The notes beneath the pieces are model-generated. The model searched no databases, had not been told where the DNA came from, and saw nothing but the letters and a program-made list of their open reading frames with translations. From assembly GCA_011800805.1 (NCBI GenBank), contig MPNW01000222.1:111520-122266 (forward strand): 10,747 nt of DNA, read 5' to 3'. The stretch's first letter is position 1. The number at the start of each line of letters is the position of its first letter. This stretch comes from Hirudo medicinalis (taxonomy: Eukaryota > Annelida > Clitellata > Hirudinida > Hirudinidae). The position numbers were made by a program, and so were the translations under genes. Below are positions 1 through 7,899 of this stretch, piece by piece.

Positions 1-159
1 ACATATTAATACGACATTATTAATACATATTATTAATTGGCCTTCGCTCATTGTTTCAGCGATTGAGTCTTTAAGCTCGCATTATTCGTAACTGCATGTC
101 GATGGAATTTTTTTCGCTCGCTAATAATCGATAATCGTTAATAATCGAACATGTTTCAG

Positions 160-1308
160 GAACATCGACGAAAAGAAGAAAAAGCATGCGGAACTTTTTG
201 AGAAGAAGAAGCAGGAGGCTGCAGCTGCTGTGAGTTTTCGGTCGAATTCGAAGGTTTTATTTCAATTAAATAATTATTTATTTATTAAAATCACCTCGAG
301 GCTTTGTTTTTAACTTTATGAATGAAATTAGAAAACAGAAATGCTGACCAATGAATTTGTTATAATTTTAAACATAGATTAATTATTTAATTGTTTAGAG
401 TAAACATTATTAAATGTTTAAACATGATTAAATATTTAATTGTTTAGATTAAACATTGAATTATTTAGATGGACCTCATGGCTGAATCGATAGAAAGGAG
501 CTACGAAATCGAGAGGAGTCGAGATGGACTCCTCATCGTCGGAGCCCTCTACGGGAAGGATGTCAACAATTTGAGCAGGTCGGATGTTTTACATTGCATG
601 TATCGAGGCATTATCCTAGCTATTATGTTGATTACTATTATTATTGTTATTATTATTAATGGATTTAATGTTTTTAATGTTTTTAATTTGACTTCAGTTG
701 CATCGAGGTGTCCAGGAGTCTTCAGTCCCTAGTGAAAAATTCCAAACTTTTCGTTTCTGAGAACATCAACCTGGTAATTAATTGTTGTGGTTTCATTCGG
801 GCCATGTGCATGTTGAAACATCTTTCACTTACTTCGAGTAATCTCGTGTTGACCTCGTTTGACTTGCTTCCTCACTCAGTACGACCTTCCTGGATTCTAC
901 GATCCCTGTTTTGGCGAAGCAAAATTTCTCCTCGTCGAGTATGACTTCGGCAACGGACGACATCGACACGTCTTTACTGAGGGGGAGAGGGTGGTTCTGC
1001 CCGATGCCGGTTTGTTTTCTTCACAAGTATTTTTTGATGCCAGGGTTTTGTATTTATTTGCTTCACTTTTATTAGCAATAATATTAGTTATAAAATTATA
1101 GTTACTTTAATACATTTTTGTCAATCGAATGATGATTTAGTTAAACAATTAGTCATTCCAATATTTTGTTTCTTTTTTCTTGTAATTCAGTAATGATAAT
1201 TTCTTTATGATAAGCATCAGCAGCATCATTTGTGCCAATTGTCCTCTTATTAGTTTGACATGTTCATAACATTGTGAAATATCTTTTCCAGCACATCTGG
1301 TCAGGTGA
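160..1308 (+). CDS. DNAJC11: DNAJC11, C-terminal five coding exons (5' partial)
   Basis: DnaJ homolog subfamily C member 11 associates with the MICOS/MIB complex in mitochondria and supports cristae organisation. Coding exons are 160-229, 469-599, 698-773, 880-1009 and 1292-1308, with stop TGA at 1306-1308. They give about 140 residues. A charged, probably coiled-coil stretch (EKKKKHAELFEKKKQEAAAA) leads into the conserved C-terminal domain (DUF3395 type). Key matches to the animal family are AESIERSYEIERSRDGLLIV, SLQSLVKNSKLFVSE and LPGFYDPCFGE, and the short tail ending HLVR resembles the family's usual end. Acceptors read tgtttcag, ttatttag, gacttcag, ctcactcag and cttttccag; donors read GTGAGT, GTATCG, GTAATT and GTTTGT. 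Junction phases are 0, 2, 0 and 1 and join without a frameshift. A CTAAT branch-point-like word lies at 121-125. The J domain and most of the protein lie left of the window. Splice sites are inferred from homology and consensus. Confidence 0.93.
381..468 (+). repeat. 49-bp tandem duplication at an intron 3' end
   Basis: Inside the DNAJC11 intron 230-468, the block around 381-420 recurs at about 430-468 with a 49-bp offset. Both copies carry TTTAATTGTTTAG followed by an AAACATT word. Each copy contains a pyrimidine-A-G that resembles a 3' splice site (ending 398 and 447). The acceptor that keeps the reading frame is the third, ending at 468. Confidence 0.6.
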
Positions 1309-1501
1309 CCCTCCCTTGTGATCGATGGAAAGATTGCAGGAGGAAGAAGACCGTGACACAGTCCTCATTGAAGACAATGATGATGATGATGATGATGACG
1401 ACTATAGGAAATTATTATTTGTATGGTTGCGAGTCCGATCTAAGGAGTATTACTTGGCGTAGTAACTAAATTCTCACAAAATGTTGTTTGTGAACAATAA
1501 A
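1309..1501 (+). other. DNAJC11: DNAJC11 3' UTR with GAT microsatellite
   Basis: This segment follows the DNAJC11 stop and runs to the first canonical polyadenylation signal. It contains a GAT run at about 1376-1402 that would be transcribed. The exact cleavage site cannot be read from sequence, so the right boundary is nominal and the UTR probably extends 10-30 bases further. Confidence 0.6.
1496..1501 (+). promoter_or_regulatory. Polyadenylation signal AATAAA for DNAJC11
   Basis: A canonical AATAAA hexamer lies about 190 bases after the DNAJC11 stop. It is the first one on the + strand after the stop, and GT-rich sequence (about 1507-1570) follows it, as expected of a downstream element. 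Confidence 0.65.
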
Positions 1502-1871
1502 ATTCATACAGTCAGAAGGTCCACAAAATGCTGTAATGTGTTGTTGTGATGTTGTGTCGCGATGAGTTGAATGAACGTGTGAAACACAGGTGATCGCCAA
1601 GGACTTGGTGAATCATCACAGAATTTTTGACGTTGGAGTTCCGACGATAAATTGCGATCTTCGAGTTGAAAGTATTAATCATGTTTATTGCGGGAGTATG
1701 GTAGGCGGTGGTGATGATGATGGAAATGGGGCTTTGACTTAATAGTACCTGCATGGATGCGGCTGTTGTTGTGATTGTGGACTGAGCGTGAGTCGAGATT
1801 CGTGCACCATGAGCAATAATTTAATCAGCTGGCATTTCGCTCTTCTCGTCGTCGTGGAAACGGAGTCTGGG
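1502..1871. other. Intergenic stretch, no supported gene
   Basis: Both strands carry modest open frames here. The + strand is open at 1575-1739 (55 codons) and the - strand at 1512-1754 (80 codons). Neither shows a recognisable domain, and they overlap almost completely, so at most one could be real. A possible minus-strand leader ends near 1749 with the word GCAG followed by GTACTA, which would be an acceptable donor. I see no decisive support for either. Confidence 0.4.
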
Positions 1872-1885
1872 GCGTGACGTCACGC
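1872..1885. promoter_or_regulatory. CRE-type palindrome GCGTGACGTCACGC
   Basis: A perfect 14-bp palindrome centred on the full cAMP-response element TGACGTCA (1875-1882). It sits in a locally GC-richer patch of an AT-rich intergenic region. CREB/ATF bZIP dimers bind this core in animals. Which gene it would control is unknown; a minus-strand TCAGT initiator-like word is present near 1780. Confidence 0.4.
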
Positions 1886-1963
1886 GTTCCGTGTATTAAT
1901 CGCACTAAGTTCAAATTATGTGCTGAATATTTTCCGCTTAAATTTCAATTGCAAGTATATGAG

Positions 1964-2076
1964 GAGATGAATAACCCATGAATTATGACTGATGGTAATG
2001 AAAATCATTATTAATAAAAGAGAAGAATAACCCATGAATCATGATTGTTGGTAATAGGAATAAGTATTATTAATAA
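1964..2076 (+). repeat. Diverged 56-bp tandem duplication
   Basis: The block starting GAGATGAATAACCCATGAA at 1964 is repeated at 2020 as GAGAAGAATAACCCATGAA. The similarity runs on to a shared ATTATTAATAAA end. The copies are clearly related but differ at several positions, so the duplication is not recent. Confidence 0.75.
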
Positions 2077-2376
2077 ATATTCTTTCAGAAGTTATTTTTA
2101 TAAGCATCAATAAAGTGGGTAGATTCATTTGATTGAAATCGGGATTTGGACAGGGCTTAATTTTTAGGAAGGCCATAATTTCGTTCACATTTGTTTTGGA
2201 AAATAAATTTTCCAGCGAACGTGTCTCTGTGACAAGTGAAAGACGAGCACAACAATTTAATGCCACTCCTCAGAAACAGCAGCACATTTCAGCCGCAAGA
2301 GTATTTAGTCCCCTGAAACAGTCCCAACTTCAATATTAACAATATATTGAACAACAACAATAATTATATTATAATG

Positions 2377-2418
<42 letters not shown>
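2377..2418 (+). repeat. (AAC)14 microsatellite
   Basis: An uninterrupted trinucleotide run. Read on the + strand it is poly-Asn or poly-Gln depending on frame, and poly-Cys on the - strand. The long reading frames across it are therefore not evidence of a gene. Confidence 0.95.
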
Positions 2419-2419
<1 letters not shown>

Positions 2420-2537
2420 TCTCTGACACAGCCCTATTAGACGAAGTGCATACATCCAAAGTGCAAAAATATGACGACAAAGACGTTCAAATATGGATGA
2501 CAAACAACAGTCCAGGTGAATTCCCTCCTCCGAAGGC

Positions 2538-2655
2538 TTATGTGACTGCATTCGTTTGCAACTGGAGAGGAGTGATCTCATCGAAATCGAACTCCTCTTG
2601 GCGCGGCCTCGGCTGCTCCAGAAGCATGTTGATGAATTTGTCAAGATAGCTCTTT
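2538..2655 (-). CDS. Probable terminal coding exon, unknown protein
   Basis: A minus-strand reading frame after a plausible acceptor (gtgccag, AG at 2656-2657) encodes 38 residues ending at TAA (2538-2540). It begins KSYLDKFINMLLEQPRPR and continues with an acidic FDFDEITPL segment. Its G/C-ending codons (TTC, ATC, AAC, GAG, CTG) resemble those of the DNAJC11 and PAPSS exons rather than the AT-rich surroundings. The frame stays open upstream to about 2860, so it could also be part of a longer unspliced ORF with an ATG at 2736-2738. A perfect donor (GTAAGT, complementary to 2661-2666) lies only a few bases before the acceptor, so the two sites are mutually exclusive. The opposite strand is also open here (2347-2649). 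I do not recognise the family. Confidence 0.4.
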
Positions 2656-2814
2656 CTGGCACTTACCACATGTGGAAACATCATAAGCGAAAATCGCAAA
2701 AGCGATGGCGGAAAAGAGTTGGATTGTAGTAATGACATTTGTTGTGTAATGCATGGACTGATTTTAAAATGTTGGTTGTGCTGTGGTTTACGTATTATGT
2801 CCCCGGGTTCTCTC

Positions 2815-2832
2815 AGTCCCCCAAGGGGGACT
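2815..2832. repeat. Inverted repeat, 8-bp arms with AA spacer
   Basis: AGTCCCCC and GGGGGACT are perfect reverse complements separated by two bases. This G/C-run hairpin stands out in AT-rich DNA. It lies within the open frame upstream of 2655 on the - strand. Confidence 0.7.
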
Positions 2833-2909
2833 TTAAATATTTGGTGATGTTATTGATCCGTGATTATGTTTGTTCGTTTGTTTGACTGAGAAAATAAAGG
2901 AAAAACAAA

Positions 2910-2926
2910 ATAATAATAATAATAAC

Positions 2927-2958
<32 letters not shown>

Positions 2959-2969
2959 TAATAACAATA
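2910..2969 (+). repeat. Imperfect (AAT)n microsatellite with AAC interruptions
   Basis: About 20 trinucleotide units, mostly AAT, with several AAC variants. An AATAAA at 2893-2898 sits just upstream, but no plus-strand gene ending here can be supported. Confidence 0.9.
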
Positions 2970-3048
2970 TTAATGACGACATTAATAGTAATGGATAGTT
3001 TTTTTTATATTTTTAAAACAAAGTAATGGAAATCCGAATATTAAAAAA

Positions 3049-3453
3049 TCAAAGGAAAGCAAACACAAACAACATGCATATGTCGATTTCAAAGAAATTC
3101 AACATTAAAACATTCAATAATTTCAATACTCCGTGGCTACAATTGTTATTTACAGCTTTTGGAGGGAGTAACAAAAGTGCTGGAATCCAAAATTTCAGCA
3201 GTGCAGTCGAAAAATAATTTTCTGTCGGAAAATAAAAATATTTAAATCCGAAGATTACAAGAGCAACAAATCTTGACTTGGCTGGATTGCCATTGGGAGC
3301 GACCACATAGCATACAAGGCATGTAATGCTGGATGCGATGCCCACGACGATGAATGACATAGTGCTGATGATGATGACATAGTGGTGATGATGATGACGT
3401 AGTGGTGATGGTGACGAAGAAGAAGATGATAATGATGAATTGGGATTCATCAT
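3049..3453 (-). CDS. Candidate 134-codon hydrophobic ORF, unknown
   Basis: An uninterrupted minus-strand frame starts at an ATG with A at -3 and ends at TGA (3049-3051). The N-terminus is low complexity (Ser run, then His run) because it reads a GAT-rich 20-bp tandem repeat. The next part, from about residue 48, is the most protein-like: TMSFIVVGIASSITCLVCYV could be a membrane segment and is followed by VAPNGNPAKSRFVAL. After that the codons become AT-rich and the protein drifts into Leu/Phe/Asn. A possible donor (CTT then GTAATC) and a strong acceptor (ttattttccgacag) lie inside, so only the first part may be an exon. It is on the same strand as the 2538-2655 exon and upstream of it, but the splice phases do not join directly with good sites. 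No family is recognised and chance is possible. Confidence 0.28.
   Translation of the reverse strand: MMNPNSSLSSSSSSPSPLRHHHHHYVIIISTMSFIVVGIASSITCLVCYVVAPNGNPAKSRFVALVIFGFKYFYFPTENYFSTALLKFWIPALLLLPPKAVNNNCSHGVLKLLNVLMLNFFEIDICMLFVFAFL
3357..3416 (+). repeat. 20-bp tandem repeat, three copies
   Basis: Units of the form ACATAGTGGTGATGATGATG begin at 3357, 3377 and 3397; the third is diverged. On the - strand the first two copies place CACTATGTC, and so a possible ATG, at a 20-bp spacing just before the hydrophobic ORF segment. Confidence 0.8.
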
Positions 3454-3875
3454 TTACTTCATTCGTTGAAGATATTGGTGAACAGAATACAATCCAATGT
3501 CATCAACGTGTGAAGTTCAAAACAGATTTATACTGAACCATTTAGAAGGATTTTAGGAGTTCTTCAATTTTATGAAGGAAATCCTTCTTTCTGATGAGTA
3601 TAATTTTTCGTCATTTTGATAATTTAAAGAACACTCGTTATGGAATGAAAGACTTATTTCATTCAATTGCAACATTCATCGTTTCGAGATTAAAATCAAG
3701 AAATCAGGATCAGCACTCGAACACACCAAGGATAAAGTTCAGTTGGAAATTAACTTGAAATCGCCATCAAGTCCGATTTGAATTCAAGGAAGGACAACAA
3801 CCAGGAGCCATTCCGACCCCCAGTGGTGCATCCACCGAATAAATGCTTCCACCAGCCTCCACCGGCAGCAACCGG
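3454..3875. other. Non-coding stretch with one hairpin
   Basis: No gene is supported. The one structural feature is an inverted repeat, AGAAGGATTT (3544-3553) and AAATCCTTCT (3579-3588), with 10-bp perfect arms and a 25-base loop. From about 3780 the composition becomes GC-richer, leading into the candidate promoter. Confidence 0.5.
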
Positions 3876-3941
3876 TTTAAAAGGGGGAAGCAAATGGGCA
3901 TCGAGTTTTGTTGCACGGAGGGTGTCGCCACGATGACGTCA
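3876..3941 (+). promoter_or_regulatory. Candidate promoter: TATA-like box and CRE
   Basis: TTTAAAAG at 3876-3883, followed by a G run, resembles a TATA element. A full CRE core, TGACGTCA, lies at 3934-3941. The patch at about 3780-3960 is GC-richer than its surroundings. No first exon can be assigned downstream, so this is a sequence-level suggestion only. Confidence 0.2.
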
Positions 3942-4326
3942 CGATGATGGGATGGAAGATTTCCCAGCGTTATTTTCTTTCTGACGTATTAACGAGCCAA
4001 GAACGACCCACTGCTCGACATAATAAAGACTTTTATTGCTACTTTCGGTAATTATTACAGCCCATTGGAGTCATTTTGAGCAGGTAATATCTTTCGATCA
4101 AACCTAAGAATTCGGATCGTAATTGTGGCCAATTCTAATAATAATAATAATTCAATTAATCTTATTATAACTTTATCGTTTTATTTATTCATTTTAAATT
4201 TTAAATTAAAAATTAAATTAAGATGTCATTCAATGTTGAATTGAATTGATATGAAATTGACTCATTTGACTTTTGGAAGCTTAATAACTCTTAATGAAGA
4301 TTTACATAAAAAACAAACAACTAAGC
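3942..4326. other. AT-rich stretch, nothing identified
   Basis: Becomes strongly AT-rich after 4130, with short ATT/AAT runs and A/T palindromic words around 4185-4220. I see no exon, RNA gene or regulatory site. Confidence 0.5.
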
Positions 4327-4420
4327 AATAATAATAATAATAATAATAACACTAGTAATAATTCTGATTATAATGGTAATAATAATAATAATAATAATAA
4401 CACTAGTAACAATGCCGACT

Positions 4421-4451
<31 letters not shown>

Positions 4452-4474
4452 CACTAGTAATAATTCTGATTATA

Positions 4475-4511
<37 letters not shown>

Positions 4512-4532
4512 TAGTAACAATGATAATAATAA
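4327..4532 (+). repeat. (AAT)n array with 51-bp higher-order period
   Basis: AAT runs are interrupted by a non-repetitive cassette starting AACACTAGTAAYAAT. It begins at 4348, 4399 and 4450, exactly 51 bases apart, with a degenerate fourth copy near 4507. Cassettes 1 and 3 are identical through AATGGT, while cassette 2 differs at a few positions. The + frame 4294-4596 reads this as poly-Asn broken by TSNNSDYNG-like peptides, but there is no other sign of coding. Confidence 0.92.
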
Positions 4533-4904
4533 AATAAATATTACATCAATAATTAACAATATTATTGGAATTAATCATACCACGATTTTCATTTGATTTT
4601 AAAACATGTAATGACTTGAATAAATATGATAACAATGCGTGATTTTTAAACGTTACAATGTTTTTATTAACTCATAATTTTTCATTAAACATCATAAATT
4701 GCACGAGCAGATTGTAACTAAATATTCGTTAATTATTAGCTAAAAAGTTGATCTAATGATCAATTTGAGTTGGAACCAACACTGATGAAGAGGTGATCAA
4801 ACTGGTGACATTTTGTCCAATCTGTTTATCTTTAGAGGACGTTTTGTAACCCTTCTTGTCCTTCTTGAATATTTTACCTCAGTCACCTGTTAATTAATCT
4901 ATCT
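4533..4904. other. AT-rich stretch, nothing identified
   Basis: No supported gene. Two small adjacent inverted repeats occur: TTGATC/GATCAA around a TAAT loop (4748-4763) and GTTGG/CCAAC around AA a few bases later. Confidence 0.5.
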
Positions 4905-5152
4905 ATTCACCTATCCATTCACCAATTCATTCACCTATCCATTCACCTATCCATTCACCAATTCATTCGCCTATCCATTCACCAATTCATTCATCTATCC
5001 ATTCACCAATTCATTCACCTATCCATTCACCTATCCATCCACCTATCCATTCACCAATTCATTCACCTATCCATTCGCCTATTCATTCATCAATTTATTC
5101 ATCTACTCATTCATCTACTCATTCACCTATTCATTCATCATTTAATTCGCCT
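4905..5152 (+). repeat. 12-bp minisatellite, about 20 units
   Basis: Two variants alternate irregularly: ATTCACCTATCC and ATTCACCAATTC, with minor changes such as CGCC or CATC. Units degrade toward the right end (ATTCATCTACTC). Because 12 is divisible by three, one + frame is open from 4869 to 5162 and reads IHLS/IHQF repeats. It has no ATG or splice support, so I treat it as non-coding. Confidence 0.95.
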
Positions 5153-5855
5153 GTACGTAAAATGATGTCCAACATGGATCAAACTTTTCAGAGCCATCTG
5201 AGAGATTATCCCATCATAAAAAGTTTGTTTTTCATTTTTGTTTAAATTGCGTGACAATGAATTTTAGCATATTTTCAGATTATATTTTATGGCTCCATTA
5301 AATTCAATTTGCGCAAGTACAAGGCTTGAGGCTGCTTATTGTCAACGCAGTTGTAAAAGGTTTTTGGTTCATCTGGTTCTCATTTAAATAAAAATAATAA
5401 TGTAAAAAATAATAATATTTAATAATTAATGAAAACGATAATAAGAAATAATAACAATTTGACCGTTATGGTGCGCAAATCAACAGTAAAATACAATTTG
5501 AAAATGTAGAAAAATATAAGAGAAATGACTAGAAAATGACTTTTATTATTACATTACTTTGAGTAATGGACATCTTTATCGTATAACATTAACAATAATA
5601 ACATGCATGGAATACTTGGAAGAGGATTTATATCTCAGGGCCCTGAGTTCAACCCTTGGTTAGTGGAGTGTTTTATTGAGCCTCACATAGGGTGCTATGG
5701 TGACCAGTCCAAGCAGGATCGCTTTTGACTTTCAATGTCACGTGGCCCTTTCGCAGATGACTCCCCTTCAAACCAAGTCGCTATTTGCATCAACCTCGTT
5801 CGAATATTTGATTTTTTAACTCGAAAATAGAAAGTTTATTAAGTCAATCACTACG
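5153..5855. other. Stretch without supported gene; possible old repeat
   Basis: Mostly AT-rich. Around 5634-5790 it is more balanced: a 14-bp perfect palindrome CTCAGGGCCCTGAG (5634-5647) runs into GAGTTCAACCCTTGG, which loosely resembles a tRNA-type B box. That could be a fragment of a tRNA-derived SINE, but there is no A box, tail or target duplication. Confidence 0.35.
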
Positions 5856-6060
5856 ATGTGGGATCGGATGTGTCAGGTATTGGCAATTTATAGAGCACCG
5901 AATGCAATTAAACATTTAAGTGCATCTTATCTCGCCGACGTGACCATCATATTTCGCTTTTTGTTTGTCCGAAGTGGAGCTAAAATCAACCATATCATCT
6001 TTTATGGGTGAGCAGATTATCAGTGCTTCTTATTAATAGACGTAATAACTGCACTACTTC

Positions 6061-6270
6061 AATTCATTTCAATTCACTTCAATTCACTTCAATTCATTTC
6101 AATTCATTTCAATTCACTTCAATTCACTTCAATTCATTTCAATTCATTTCAATTCATTTCAATTCACTTCAATTCATTTCAATTCATTTCAATTCACTTC
6201 AATTCATTTCAATTCATTTCAATTCACTTCAATTCATTTCAATTCATTTCAATTCACTTCAATTCACTTC
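6061..6270 (+). repeat. 10-bp minisatellite, 21 units
   Basis: Twenty-one perfect-length units of AATTCAYTTC. Every unit is either AATTCATTTC or AATTCACTTC, so variation is confined to one position. Within each unit there is also a 5-bp sub-period (AATTC, AYTTC). All three + frames read through, because 10 bases shifts frame each unit and gives a 10-residue peptide period. The long + ORF here (6008-6325) is a consequence of this and not evidence of a gene. Confidence 0.97.
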
Positions 6271-7675
6271 AATTCGAAGGTTTGTAGGTATTTTTCATAT
6301 ACTTTCAACATGTAACATTTCATGACGTGCACGCATTTTAATTGGAAATCCTAGTTTGACAAATAAAGGAATTTTAATTCCTCAAAGAGGATTTTCCTTG
6401 ATTCTTTTGAAGAGAATCAAATTCAGCTGAGGTTTCGTTTGAAGTTGAACAGCATTATGAGTCATGTTATTTAAGATCATCGTCATCGTCATCTTTCTTG
6501 CTCTTATCATCATCAACACGGTCTGTTCCTAACACAAGACGTAGAATGATGGCAAAAGTTATAACGTTGTATTTTTTATTAAATACTTCAATTTTAAAAT
6601 ATATGAAATTAAATTCGAATTTTTAAAAAATAATAAAAATATTTGTAAGTTATAGGAATTTATTTGAAACTCCCTTAAATGCTCCTCCAATTTCTAACTT
6701 CCATCTGCCTGGGAATATCCTGGGAATGACTGCTCAAATGACATTATCCTGCTATTAAACATAAAATTGAAGTCTACATATTTTATTTTCTCAAAATTGT
6801 TCGAGCGATAATTGAACCTGCAGCCCACTGGAACTTCTTGAAAGGATTTCATTTGAGAGTCTCAAACACACGGTCAGTGATTTGAAGATGCATCAATCGG
6901 ATGAAAGAATCTAACCTCTTTAATTGTGATGTTGTGAGTTTGGAAATGCGTGAATGCACCAAATGAATTAACCGATGAATGAATGAATGATCGAGCAAAT
7001 GAATAAAGGAAAAAAATCTAAAAAGATCGAGATCTGGCGAAGAGGAGACATTTTTGAGGCTTTGAAACTCCCTTAGGATTGGAAGGATGGAAAATAATTT
7101 CGTTCGTGACTGAGCAGATATTCGGGGACATCCTTCCATGTTTCCATGAAATTCCATGAAATTCCACTCCAAATGCAAACTCCTCCAAGTCCATCTTCAT
7201 TCTGTTTTGTCACTTCTTTCGCAATAATAACAAAATAATAGCGATGTCATGAGTACTTTTAGTGCAACTTAGCCCTGAGCAAAATCGCAAAAATCGTGTG
7301 AATGTGAGGACAAATATGACATTACATTTACAACGTCAGATTATTAATATTCTCAGTGTCTTCTTCTACTGCAATTTATCACCAATTCATCATTAAGCAA
7401 CATTCTTTCACGATCTCATCAGTGATCATGAGTCTCAATGGATCAAAACATTTGACAACAAAGAATGTTTTGTGCCTCTGAGATATTATGCTACATTGGA
7501 AGTCATTCTATTATATCCTCCGTCACGTTATTATTGTTATTATTGTTAATATTATTTAGAATTTACAGGAATTTTATTCAATCAAATACATTGACACAAC
7601 ATTATTTTAAATAATAAATAAATAATAACAGTAATTATTATTGGCAATATTCATAAAAATATAAATATGTCACAA
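6271..7675. other. Long gene-free stretch
   Basis: No exon, RNA or mobile element can be supported in about 1.4 kb. Small structures are two or three adjacent hairpins at 6367-6420 and a 10-bp direct repeat CCATGAAATT near 7144-7163. Minus-strand ORFs exist at 6849-7178 and 7018-7200, overlapping in different frames. The latter starts MKMDLEEFAFGVEFHG but matches nothing I know. Confidence 0.45.

Positions 7676-7677
<2 letters not shown>

Positions 7678-7714
<37 letters not shown>
7678..7714 (+). repeat. (TTA)12 microsatellite
   Basis: A pure trinucleotide run. It sits about 28 bases before a candidate 3' splice site and is followed by non-repetitive sequence. Confidence 0.95.
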
Positions 7715-7715
<1 letters not shown>

Positions 7716-7741
7716 CCCTAATAAGAATAACTTAACTTCAG

Positions 7742-7809
7742 ACGTTTCCATTGCCAAGAAGGCCATCAAGGTTATTCTCAATTGGAGTATGTACCGTGAA
7801 CATCATTAG
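7742..7809 (+). CDS. Weak candidate terminal exon
   Basis: After an acceptor-like cttaacttcag, one + frame reads VSIAKKAIKVILNWSMYREH and stops at TAG (7807-7809). A second frame is open to a TGA at 7797-7799, and the - strand is also open. Two AATAAA signals follow at 7900 and 7920, which is what makes a gene end here worth noting. No upstream exon can be linked with confidence and no family is recognised. Confidence 0.18.
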
Positions 7810-7899
7810 ACTGCGCACTGATACAAACTCATGCATAATTCATTGAGCTGTTTTTCGGTCCTCCCAACAAATCAAACCCAAGATCCGAGGGTAGAGGAC

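Noticed and set aside
469..732. Single 87-codon ORF across the DNAJC11 exon
   Set aside because: Only 469-599 matches the family; the rest is intron, as shown by the continuation in exon 698-773 in another frame.
1575..1739. 55-codon + frame containing VIAKDLVNHHRIFDVGVPTI
   Set aside because: It looks protein-like but is short, has no clear splice partner or homologue, and overlaps an equally open minus frame.
1809..1877. Short + ORF starting MSNNLISWHFALLVVV, like a signal peptide
   Set aside because: Only 22 codons; the opposite strand gives an equally plausible leader and nothing links it to a downstream exon.
5455..5485. Minus-strand word reading H-H-N-G, considered as the PAPSS HNGH motif
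   Set aside because: The flanking residues do not fit RNPxHNGH and the surrounding frame is AT-rich with stops.
4905..6270. Regularly spaced repeats considered as a CRISPR array
   Set aside because: Units are contiguous 10-12 bp with no unique spacers, in a eukaryotic intron/exon context.
6061..6270. TTC every 5 bp considered as a heat-shock element cluster
   Set aside because: Heat-shock elements need alternating inverted GAA/TTC pentamers; here all are in the same orientation.
6008..6325. 105-codon + ORF rich in Asn, Phe, His and Ile
   Set aside because: It is entirely produced by the 10-bp repeat, which lacks stops in every + frame.
7018..7200. Minus ORF starting MKMDLEEFAFGVEFHG
   Set aside because: Overlaps another minus ORF in a different frame, lacks recognised domains, and contains a simple 10-bp direct repeat.
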